A DNA stretch of 12,007 nt from Saccoglossus kowalevskii (lineage: Eukaryota; Hemichordata; Enteropneusta; Harrimaniidae). Positions within the stretch are counted from its first letter, which is position 1. Every line of letters starts with the position of its first letter. The notes under the pieces are model-generated. The model was not told the DNA's origin. It saw only the letters and a list, made by a program, of their open reading frames with translations, and ran no database searches. The stretch is from the NCBI RefSeq assembly GCF_000003605.2, contig NW_003132783.1:1-12007 (forward strand), given 5' to 3'. Below are positions 1 to 6,366 of the stretch, in pieces. Position numbers and translations under genes: made by a program.

Positions 1-1
1 A

Positions 2-268
2 CAATCAGGGAATACCTTATTAGGTATCAATTTAACTTCAAGTGACAAAAATGCCACTTCCTGGCTACCAATTCACAACACCTCGATGTCTACCAATTCT
101 ATTTATTGGAGAACTATTGGTTCTTTGAAATCAGCTGCAATGGTGAAGGTACAATTGAACACAAACAAACTAGTTCTTGTACAGTCTCTTAATAGAGATA
201 TTAGTGATATCATTCACAAAAGAAAAACAGATTGGATAGGAAGCATATCATATGTGTATGTTAAGTGA
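2..268 (+). CDS. Open frame in host flank, running into element 1; doubtful coding
   Basis: The frame is open from base 2 to a stop at 266-268, about 88 codons, with an internal ATG at 86. The first 84 codons or so are host sequence and the last few are the start of element 1. I do not recognise the predicted peptide: it is hydrophilic, with no motif or signal peptide that I can name. If the element is removed, the host frame reaches a stop a few codons past the insertion point, so the element could have landed near the 3' end of a coding exon or in non-coding DNA. An open frame of this length in AT-rich DNA can occur by chance, so confidence is low. Confidence 0.2.
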   Translation, partial: QSGNTLLGINLTSSDKNATSWLPIHNTSMSTNSIYWRTIGSLKSAAMVKVQLNTNKLVLVQSLNRDISDIIHKRKTDWIGSISYVYVK

Positions 269-395
269 GTATCATTTTACAGTATTTATGCCACGAGATC
301 TCACGCTTTCTCATACCAATGCAGGGGGTCATATCTCCCGCCATTGTAATAAGCGGTGCATTCAGATAGACTTGCCGGTTTCTCTTTGAGGCAAA
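255..395 (+). repeat. A1: 5' terminal split direct repeat of element 1
   Basis: This 141-bp repeat begins TGTATGTTAAG and ends GAGGCAAA. It recurs at 5226-5366, 7257-7397 and 11324-11464. In element 1 the A copies read GTAATAAG near position 347, while both element 2 copies read GTCTTAAG. As the 5' end of the element, A1 should contain or adjoin the promoter. A CCGCCATTG sequence (340-348) resembles the core of YY1 sites found at the starts of some retrotransposons, but this is only a resemblance. The segment at 285-303 is the inverted partner of the B end (see the inverted repeat at 5207-5274). After A1, bases 396-449 form a short unique leader ahead of the gag ATG. Confidence 0.92.
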
Positions 396-449
396 TTATT
401 ATCAGTTTTATTCATAATTGTCAACCAAACACGTCTAGAAAGTTTAATT

Positions 450-1934
450 ATGAATAATCTACGCACTATGGGTACTCGGATGCAGAGTAAAAAACGCACG
501 GCTGAGGAGAACGGGACGGAAATCGCGACTACTTCTGTAGTGTTGGAAACTCAACTGCCTAACCGCCCGAAGAGAGGACGTCCCGCGGCTAGAACATCCC
601 GAAATAGGAGAAATCTGGACTATAGTAACCCCGCTAATTGGACTAATGCTAAGTTAAGATTGGAATTGAAAGACATGGGCTTTAATTTACCGACTAATTT
701 AGCCCGGAATTCCTATATACGCATATATGAAATGAATAGACCAAATCATCGTAGTTCGACCATCCAAACATCAACAGCAGACATGGGGCCAGAGGCGGCC
801 GAGATCGACAGTCTGGACGATAACGAGGGAGATACGCAAACAGCCTCAAATGTTCTATCCGGCGATGTTGTAGCAAGTATTCGCCGTGATATTTCTGACT
901 TAAGGCAAACAGTAACCTCTTTAATTAACAATTCCAGTATGGCTACAGGCGTATCGATTTCACCTTCGGCGACATCGGTGCCTGAACAGGAAGAGAGTCA
1001 AAGGTCAACAGCCGCAGTGCATTGTAGGGCGAGTGGTCACAACAATATGGCGGACCCTAGGTCAGCGGTGACATCGACGCTGCCAACAAGCCAATTACCT
1101 ACCATTGACGGTTTTGTAACACAAGGCAACTCTGTAAATGACCCATCAATTAATTCTAACGTCTCATTTGAACGAAGGAAATACGGAATAGCGGCGGAAA
1201 GTTTGCCAAGGATCGTTAACGTGTCACCGACAATGAGGGACAACATCATTAAAGGTAGATATGTAAATCTTGCTGCTTTATTAATACCTGCCCAGGAAAT
1301 GTCCGACAATCGATGTATAATGGATGTTGACGGCAATGAAATAAAAATTAAAGGTAACAATGATCCACGCCTTAATAAATCTTTGACATTATCAGAATTC
1401 TGTGTGGCTTTTAACAGATATAAGTCTGTCATGTGTAGTGCTCATCCAGAACGTCGGGAAGAACTGGATGAATATCAAGCAGACATTGTGGACATACATA
1501 ATAGTTGGGGTTCAAGATTTTATGACTATCACGTGCAATTTGCAATGACTGCTGCCACTTGGCTTCAGCTTGAAAAAATTAAAGTGGACTGGTCTGTAGT
1601 AAATCATTCTTTGCTCAATAAGGTTGTTGCAAACCAGAAGGCCGCTGCATGTATTATTTGTAGCAGCACACTGCACATGCAAGACTTCTGCCCTCAAAAG
1701 AGAGGTTTTGGGCCACCACGCACCTACCAACAACAGGGATCTACAGACGGGAGAGGGCGCAAGAAGATTTTTCATAATGGAAAGGAAATCTGCAACAATT
1801 ACAACACAGAAGAGGGATGTAGACGAAACCCATGCGAGTATATGCATGCATGCTCCACATGCAAAGGCGGCCACCCAGGCCGAAGGTGTACCAAATCTAA
1901 TGCCAATGCCACACCAGGGGCACTTGCCCAGTGA
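450..1934 (+). CDS. gag: ORF1: Gag-like nucleic-acid-binding protein, element 1
   Basis: A 494-aa protein in the gag position of a Ngaro-type element, expected to package element RNA. Visible parts: a basic N-terminus (residues 14-54) containing an AT-hook-like PKRGRPAAR patch; a segment at about 62-95 with the W-x4-L-x-x-E-L-K-x-x-G pattern of SAP DNA-binding domains; a low-complexity Ser/Thr-rich linker at about 100-235; a conserved central region at 240-395. At the C-terminus is a CCCH zinc finger (C448-x8-C457-x4-C462-x3-H466) followed by a CCHC-like knuckle (C468-x2-C471-x3-H475-x4-C480), with an extra CxxC at 401-404. The ATG at 450 is 54 bp after A1. The product differs from element 2 by a few substitutions and one missing codon. 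The TGA stop is followed in the same frame by the RT gene. Confidence 0.88.
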   Translation: MNNLRTMGTRMQSKKRTAEENGTEIATTSVVLETQLPNRPKRGRPAARTSRNRRNLDYSNPANWTNAKLRLELKDMGFNLPTNLARNSYIRIYEMNRPNHRSSTIQTSTADMGPEAAEIDSLDDNEGDTQTASNVLSGDVVASIRRDISDLRQTVTSLINNSSMATGVSISPSATSVPEQEESQRSTAAVHCRASGHNNMADPRSAVTSTLPTSQLPTIDGFVTQGNSVNDPSINSNVSFERRKYGIAAESLPRIVNVSPTMRDNIIKGRYVNLAALLIPAQEMSDNRCIMDVDGNEIKIKGNNDPRLNKSLTLSEFCVAFNRYKSVMCSAHPERREELDEYQADIVDIHNSWGSRFYDYHVQFAMTAATWLQLEKIKVDWSVVNHSLLNKVVANQKAAACIICSSTLHMQDFCPQKRGFGPPRTYQQQGSTDGRGRKKIFHNGKEICNNYNTEEGCRRNPCEYMHACSTCKGGHPGRRCTKSNANATPGALAQ

Positions 1935-1946
1935 CAACAACTCATG
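1929..1946 (+). promoter_or_regulatory. Gag/RT junction: single in-frame UGA, possible readthrough or reinitiation
   Basis: Gag ends CAG-TGA, then CAA-CAA-CTC leads to the RT ATG at 1944 in the same frame. Only one stop codon separates the two proteins, and the bases after it resemble the CAA-type contexts of leaky stop codons such as the tobamovirus readthrough site. The very short stop-to-ATG distance also permits termination-reinitiation. The arrangement is identical in element 2 (8937-8951). That it is used is inference. Confidence 0.4.
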
Positions 1947-3557
1947 GCTTGTACACCAATAAACATTGATAAATTGGAAGAACTTTTATTTGAACATCCA
2001 GATAAAACTTTTACATCCCAATTATGCTCAGGTCTAAGGGAGGGTTTTATGACAGGGATTGAAAACGTCCCAGCACTTTCATATGAATGTACCAATAACC
2101 TAACAGCTAGGGCAGACCCAGCTTCTGTTAGTAGACTTTTGCAGTCAGAAATTGACAAAGGCTATGTGATAGGACCCTTCGATACACCGCCTTTTTCAGT
2201 TTTTCGTATAAGCCCCTTAGGTTTAGCTGAGGGCAAGTATTCGGGAAAGAAACGTCTTATTGTTGATCTTTCAGCCCCCCATGACAAACCAGGAGTTCCA
2301 AGCCTTAACGAACTCATAGACAAGGAGGCTTTTTCAATGTCATACATACGTATTGATGATGCTACTATGGAATTGAAAAGAGTGGGTAGCAGTGCATTTA
2401 TGTGTAAATTTGATATCATGGATGCATTTAAACAAGTTCCACTTCACCCATCGGTCGTGCCCTGGCATGGGGTTAAATGGGAAGGAAAGTATTATTTCTT
2501 TGTACGACTAGTATTTGGTTGCAGGTCAAGTCCAAAATTGTTTGACGCACTTTCCCAAGCTATTTGTTGGATTGCGGAACACAAATATGGAATCAAATTT
2601 ATTTTGCATCTTTTAGATGATTTTTTTACTGTAGATGATGGAGAATTTAGTGCTTTGCGTACAATGTCAATCATGACATTGATTTTTAATACTTTACGAA
2701 TTCCTTTGGCGAAACATAAAACACTGGGTCCTGTCCAGGAATTGGAGTATTTAGGTATAATGCTTAACTCAAAAGAATTGATGGCCTTTCTACCAACAGA
2801 CAAGAGAATCAGGATTTCACAAAAATTATCTGAAGTGTTAGCAAAGAAAAGTGTTACCAAACAAGTCTTGTTATCTTTGTTAGGTCATCTGAGTTTTGCT
2901 GGAAGAGTAGTCCTGCCAGGTAGATCTTTTGTGTCTCATCTACTGCAGTTAGCCTCCACAGTACCAAAACTTCATTACCATGTAGCTATTAATAGTGACT
3001 GTCGCATGGAGCTAGCTATGTGGGATAGTTTCTTGCAATCATGGAATGGAGTTCATCTTTTCCTCAACAGTGAGGTCACCAGTGCTGCAGACTTGCAGAT
3101 TTACACAGACGCTTCATCAAAGGTTGGGTTTGGGGGATATTTTAGAGGCGAATGGTTTAGCGACTGTTGGCCTGCAGAACTTAACATGAATAACCGGAGT
3201 GATCTATCTATGGCCCTTTTAGAATTATACCCTATTGTGGTTGCAGCTATGTTATGGGGAGGGAAATGGTCTCAAAAGCGCATCAGGTTTAATTGTGACA
3301 ATGAGGCTACGGTACATATCATTAACAAAGGTAGAGCCTCTTCGAAGTGCCAAACTATAAATAAGTTAATGAGACGACTCACCTTGTTGGCAATGCGCTA
3401 TAATTTTATAATTCTTGCACGCTTTCTCCCAGGGGTTCATAACGGGATAGCTGATTCATTATCACGTTTCCATTTCCAGAAGTTCAGGCAGTTGGCTCCA
3501 GCCGCACAGCAGCTCAGAACGCAGTGTCCACTATATTGCGAAGTGACCCAGATCTAG
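1944..3557 (+). CDS. pol: ORF2: reverse transcriptase-RNase H, element 1 (all motifs present)
   Basis: A 537-aa polyprotein that would copy element RNA into DNA. RT: the basic GKKRLIVDLS block (101-110) resembles RT motif 1; motif A is FDIMDAF with D157; motif B region is FGCRSSPKLF (191-200); motif C is LLDD with D225/D226, where many DIRS-order elements have YxDD. RNase H: TDAS with D389, E427 in LLELYP, D452 in CDNEA and D504 in IADSLSR give the expected D-E-D-D set. The last ~30 residues are a tail. There is no methyltransferase domain, which DIRS1 elements carry after RNase H. The ATG at 1944 lies nine bases after the gag stop. The 3' end overlaps the YR frame, which is -1 relative to this one. 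Element 2 has lost residues equivalent to 178-479. Confidence 0.92.
   Translation: MACTPINIDKLEELLFEHPDKTFTSQLCSGLREGFMTGIENVPALSYECTNNLTARADPASVSRLLQSEIDKGYVIGPFDTPPFSVFRISPLGLAEGKYSGKKRLIVDLSAPHDKPGVPSLNELIDKEAFSMSYIRIDDATMELKRVGSSAFMCKFDIMDAFKQVPLHPSVVPWHGVKWEGKYYFFVRLVFGCRSSPKLFDALSQAICWIAEHKYGIKFILHLLDDFFTVDDGEFSALRTMSIMTLIFNTLRIPLAKHKTLGPVQELEYLGIMLNSKELMAFLPTDKRIRISQKLSEVLAKKSVTKQVLLSLLGHLSFAGRVVLPGRSFVSHLLQLASTVPKLHYHVAINSDCRMELAMWDSFLQSWNGVHLFLNSEVTSAADLQIYTDASSKVGFGGYFRGEWFSDCWPAELNMNNRSDLSMALLELYPIVVAAMLWGGKWSQKRIRFNCDNEATVHIINKGRASSKCQTINKLMRRLTLLAMRYNFIILARFLPGVHNGIADSLSRFHFQKFRQLAPAAQQLRTQCPLYCEVTQI
3451..3479 (+). promoter_or_regulatory. Candidate 3' splice site upstream of the YR frame
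   Basis: The YR frame opens right after a stop at 3452-3454 but has no ATG for its first ~100 codons. Bases 3466-3479 read GTTTCCATTTCCAG, a pyrimidine-rich tract ending in AG, with a branch-point-like CTGAT at 3451-3455. Splicing to 3480 from a GT at 487-488 or 472-473, just inside gag, would join the gag ATG in frame with YR (both donors leave phase 1, which the acceptor needs). It is conserved in element 2 (AG at 9577-9578). This is a prediction from sequence only. Confidence 0.35.
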
Positions 3558-4547
3558 CTGAGGAAGTGGAGGTACTATATAGTGCAGCGGTAGCCAAGAA
3601 AACCAAGCAGGCTTACAGTACCGCACTCTCACAGTTTTTAACCTTTGCTAGTGTGCACAATGTGCAATGCTCTATATCTAACCTACCTCCCATTTCAGAG
3701 AGCCTGTTGATTTTATTTGTAACTTACTGTAGCAGCAGTTTGCAGTTAAAGGGGTCCACAATTAGGTTATACTTAGCGGGCATCAGGTATGCATATCTAA
3801 AGGCCGGCTTTTCAAACCCCATGAAGTCGGCCTGTGGGGCCCCGTTAGAAAGGTTAAATTTGGTATTAAAGGGGGCTGACACGCAAAATGGGCCAACACC
3901 GACAGCCCCGTCTCCCTTTTACTGCAAACATTGTTGCAAAAATGTGTTCAGCTCTAAGCAAAGGAATATTCACACCTTTTACAGATGTTTTGCTTCAAGC
4001 GGTAGTCTCAGTGGCATTTATTGGTTTTTTGAGGTGTGGTGAGTTCACCACAGAGAACGCACAATTTGACAAAAATGTCAATTTATGTCTTGAGGATGTA
4101 AGCTTTTGTAGTTCGGATAAAGTTCTTCTGAAGTTAAAAACATCAAAAACAGATCCGTTACGGAAAGGGACAGTCCTCACACTTTTTAAGAATAACCGTT
4201 TTTGTCCTGTTACTGCATTGCAGCAGTATATTGCTGCCCGTAAGCGTAGCAATTACCATAACGGACCAAGTGACCCTCTGTTTATTTCAGAAGATGGTCT
4301 ACCTTTAACACGCGCATGCTTTCTGCATTTACTACGCTCCTTACTAAACACAATAGGGGTAGACGCCTCTAAGTACTCGGGTCGCTCTTTCCGCATTGGT
4401 GCAGCCTCGTCAGCAGCACATGCGGGAATTCAGGACCATATGATTAAAACTCTAGGTCGCTGGACCTCAGATACCTACAACAGGTATATCAGAGTAGCAG
4501 ATGACTCCATCTACGGAGCACAATCCGCCTTAGCTTATAGCATGTAA
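3455..4547 (+). pseudogene. ORF3: tyrosine recombinase, frameshifted and with an altered active site, element 1
   Basis: This is the YR integrase of the element, broken. Codons 1-116 (counted from a GTG at 3524) match element 2, but the G-run at 3871-3875 has five Gs where element 2 has four (9970-9973). The frame shifts there, and the shifted reading ends at 4042. The original frame continues at about 3888-4547 and holds the rest of the catalytic domain: the box I arginine in FLRCGE, the KTSK lysines, the HxxR region and the GRW...YIR tyrosine region. In addition the HxxR histidine codon is CGC (Arg) at 4383-4385, where element 2 has CAC (His). The frame is open from 3455 and overlaps the RT gene by ~100 bp in the -1 frame. 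A base-call error could explain the G-run but not the His change. Confidence 0.85.
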
Positions 4548-4725
4548 TCCGGGTATTGGGTTTGACTTTCTACCTCATTTTGTTTCTTTTAATTTATATT
4601 TTTATTGTAATACATCAGTTATCTATATTACTTTGTTTATTGACTTAAGTTAAATAATATACTACCGTACTTCATTTCTATTTATATCTTGGGTGTCATT
4701 CCACAATTTCATTTAGTTCCATTTT
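4548..4725 (+). other. AT-rich 3' untranslated stretch between YR and B1, element 1
   Basis: About 178 bp of T-rich sequence with no open frame. It is nearly identical at 10646-10823 in element 2 (for example GGGTGTCATT versus GGATGTCATT). It contains no recognisable gene and ends where B1 starts. Confidence 0.6.
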
Positions 4726-5045
4726 GGGTACTTCGCTATTGCTATATGCTCATATACCCCCAAGATATCTCCAGACATAATTTTTCTTTCAAGTATGTAT
4801 TTTAATAACTTTTCAGTAACCTTGTCATCATTACTGGGTAGTTGCCAAGCTGAAACTACCTATAATCAATTAAATAACTTCACGCGGTATCAACATCGCA
4901 ATAAACAACCACATCGCTCTAGATGTTTCAAACAGTCGCAGTCACGCTGCCTCTGTCATCTCATTACTAACTTCACAGCAGCACAGCCTGCTATAACTTT
5001 TATACGTTCTTTGTACTAACTCTGTTGTTTTGAATTTATTCCTAA

Positions 5046-5083
5046 TCAGTCATGTATTTTTCTATCAGTCGTGTATTTTTCTA
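5046..5083 (+). repeat. Two tandem 19-bp units inside B1
   Basis: Units of TCAGTCRTGTATTTTTCTA at 5046-5064 and 5065-5083 (R is A in the first, G in the second). The same pair is present in the other B copies, where the second unit has one more T. It could be a duplicated protein-binding site or simple slippage. Confidence 0.6.
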
Positions 5084-5184
5084 TATCTTTGCAGTCGCAT
5101 TATGGGGGCCGCACCAGGACCATAGGTTAATATTGTATTAGCAAACAGCTCTGTGGTTTTGGTCGAGCCCCCCTTTTTTTTGCC

Positions 5185-5190
5185 AATAAA
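5185..5190 (+). terminator. AATAAA polyadenylation signal in B1
   Basis: The canonical AATAAA sits ~35 bp before the B1/A2 junction and is repeated in B2 at 5890-5895, and in element 2 at 11283-11288 and 11988-11993. Use of the B1 copy would give an mRNA ending near the B1/A2 junction, while a genomic transcript must read on into B2. Which is used cannot be told from sequence. Confidence 0.5.
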
Positions 5191-5206
5191 TAAGCTTTAA
5201 CGTATA

Positions 5207-5274
5207 TGAGATCTCGTGTCATAAATGTATGTTAAGTGAGTATCATTTTACAGTATTTATGCCACGAGATCTCA
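5207..5274 (+). repeat. Inverted repeat spanning the B1/A2 junction, element 1
   Basis: The last 19 bp of B (TGAGATCTCGTGTCATAAA, 5207-5225) and a segment of A (TTTATGCCACGAGATCTCA, 5256-5274) are inverted copies matching at 18 of 19 positions. The 30 bp between them are exactly the first 30 bp of A. The B1/A2 junction is equivalent to the junction of a circular intermediate, so these arms are candidate binding sites for the recombinase. Each arm also contains the palindrome GAGATCTC. The inverted match is visible; the function is inferred. Confidence 0.7.
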
Positions 5275-5366
5275 CGCTTTCTCATACCAATGCAGGGGGT
5301 CATATCTCCCGCCATTGTAATAAGCGGTGCATTCAGATAGACTTGCCGGTTTCTCTTTGAGGCAAA
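5226..5366 (+). repeat. A2: internal copy of the A split direct repeat, element 1
   Basis: 141 bp matching A1 (255-395), including the GTAATAAG variant that separates element 1 from element 2. It follows B1 without a gap and is followed by the spacer. In Ngaro/PAT replication models the internal B1-A2 unit serves as the template that restores the element ends, which would explain why A1 and A2 carry the same variant. Confidence 0.9.
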
Positions 5367-5430
5367 CCCACCACCAACCCCGTTCACCACCGGTACCTCA
5401 CTAGTAGGATGCGCTCATGTGGGGGGGGGG
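5367..5430 (+). other. 64-bp single-copy spacer between A2 and B2 with a G tract
   Basis: A GC-rich stretch starting CCCACCACCAACCCCG and ending in a run of Gs, unlike the AT-rich surroundings. The run is 13 Gs (5421-5433), of which the last three belong to B2. The same spacer with the same 13 Gs is at 11465-11528. It occurs once per element. It might be an RNA packaging, priming or structural signal; nothing in it is diagnostic. Confidence 0.7.
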
Positions 5431-5930
5431 GGGTACTTCGCTATTGCTATATGCTCATATACCCCCAAGATATCTCCAGACATAATTTTTCTTTCAAGTA
5501 TGTATTTTAATAACTTTTCAGTAACCTTGTCATCATTACTGGGTAGTTGCCAAGCTGAAACTACCTATAATCAATTAAATAACTTCACGCGGTATCAACA
5601 TCGCAATAAACAACCACATCGCTCTAGATGTTTCAAACAGTCGCAGTCACGCTGCCTCTGTCATCTCATTACTAACTTCACAGCAGCACAGCCTGCTATA
5701 ACTTTTATACGTTCTTTGTACTAACTCTGTTGTTTTGAATTTATTCCTAATCAGTCGTGTATTTTTCTATCAGTCGTGTATTTTTTCTATATCTTTGCAG
5801 TCGCATTATGGGGGCCGCACCAGGACCATAGGTTAATATTGTATTAGCAAACAGCTCTGTGGTTTTGGTCGAGCCCCCCTTTTTTTGCCAATAAATAAGC
5901 TTTAACGTATATGAGATCTCGTGTCATAAA
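5431..5930 (+). repeat. B2: 3' terminal split direct repeat, element 1
   Basis: 500 bp matching B1 apart from a G/A difference (5757) and two T-run differences. It ends GTCATAAA and is followed by host sequence TTTCATG. It carries its own AATAAA at 5890-5895. Next to the G tract, the start of B2 can form a 7-bp GGGGGTA/TACCCCC stem that is shorter at B1. Confidence 0.9.
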
Positions 5931-5940
5931 TTTCATGTTA

Positions 5941-6160
5941 ATACTGTGAAATACTGGAATTAATATTCGCTAAAAAGACTTTTTGGGTGTTTTGTATGGA
6001 TTTTATTTTCACTGATTTTTGATGATTTAAATGTAAAATACAGGGAAAAAAATATATATATGTAAAAAATTATATTCGCTTGATTTTATTTTCACTGAAT
6101 CATTCTTTCAGCAAAAAAGTGAAAATTTATTCCAAGTGAAAATAAAGTATTTTACAGTAT
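5941..6160. mobile_element. MITE-like repeat with 15-bp terminal inverted repeats
   Basis: The left end ATACTGTGAAATACT (5941-5955) and right end AGTATTTTACAGTAT (6146-6160) are inverted copies matching at 14 of 15 positions, 220 bp apart, with no coding potential. Inside, GATTTTATTTTCACTGA occurs twice (5999-6015 and 6082-6098), and an inverted relative AGTGAAAATAAA lies at 6135-6146. No clear target-site duplication is seen, so the exact ends or the transposon family are not fixed. Element 1 ends only 10 bp to its left. Confidence 0.5.
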
Positions 6161-6302
6161 CTCTGAATTCTTTCAAATTTTACTGTACATTTATGTTAAT
6201 TTCTTCTTACTAATTGGTTATCTATTCGTTTGGTGTGTCTGTTTTTAAATCGCTTTGTGAACTTCCTTCTCATGATATTTTATCTCTTGACATGTTACTG
6301 AT

Positions 6303-6366
6303 ATGCAAATAACTACAATTTACATCAAACAACATAAATAACCCACATACCAGTATTTATTTGCAT
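6303..6366. repeat. 14-bp inverted repeat containing two octamer motifs
   Basis: ATGCAAATAACTAC (6303-6316) and GTATTTATTTGCAT (6353-6366) are inverted copies at 13 of 14 positions with a 36-bp loop. Both arms contain the POU-factor octamer ATGCAAAT. It may be a regulatory palindrome, the remnant of a small repeat, or chance in AT-rich DNA. Confidence 0.3.

Larger units (their letters stand above)
4726..5225 (+). repeat. B1: internal copy of the B split direct repeat, element 1
   Basis: A 500-bp repeat from GGGTACTTCGC to GTCATAAA, directly abutting A2. The same sequence forms B2 (5431-5930), 10824-11323 and 11529-12007. This copy is the odd one out: it has CATGT at 5051-5055 where the other three read CGTGT, five Ts instead of six in the second tandem unit, and eight Ts instead of seven before GCCAATAAA. 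A 74-codon open frame inside B appears in all four copies but has no recognisable features, and I treat it as incidental. Confidence 0.9.
255..5930 (+). mobile_element. Element 1: full-length Ngaro-type (DIRS order) YR retrotransposon
   Basis: The layout is A1 (255-395), gag, RT/RNase H, tyrosine recombinase, B1 (4726-5225), A2 (5226-5366), a 64-bp spacer, then B2 (5431-5930). The A1...B1-A2-B2 split direct repeat together with the gene order gag-RT-YR is the published hallmark of Ngaro/PAT elements. DIRS1-type elements have inverted termini instead. Length is 5676 bp. The borders were set by comparing the outer ends with the internal B1/A2 junction. The first base after B2 is T, as it is at the junction, so the 3' border is uncertain by 1 bp. 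No target-site duplication is visible (left flank ends catatg, right flank begins tttcat), as expected for YR insertion. Gag and RT/RH are open; the YR gene is frameshifted, so this copy is not autonomous. Confidence 0.93.

Noticed and set aside
1037-1940. Antisense open frames of 131-142 codons opposite gag
   Set aside because: They mirror the gag coding strand, show no known domain, and recur in element 2 only because gag is conserved.
3524-3526. GTG as the YR start codon
   Set aside because: GTG starts are a bacterial habit; this is a eukaryotic element, and the frame is open upstream to 3455. It is used here only as a counting origin.
4795-5019. 74-codon (and 101-codon) open frames in the B repeats as genes
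   Set aside because: They lie wholly within the terminal repeats, are present in all four B copies only because the repeats are copied, have no recognisable motif, and the longer forms merely start in the G tract.
5385-5410. Cluster of six-base palindromes (ACCGGT, GGTACC, ACTAGT) in the spacer as a cloning artefact
   Set aside because: The same spacer occurs in both independent insertions, so it belongs to the element.
255-5930. LTR retrotransposon or DIRS1-type element with inverted terminal repeats
   Set aside because: There is a YR instead of a DDE integrase, no protease, and the ends are split direct repeats in the order A1...B1-A2-B2, not simple LTRs or inverted LTRs with an internal complementary region.
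4726-5930. CRISPR-like or satellite array from the repeated A/B blocks
   Set aside because: The repeats are long (141 and 500 bp), few, and explained by the retrotransposon's structure.
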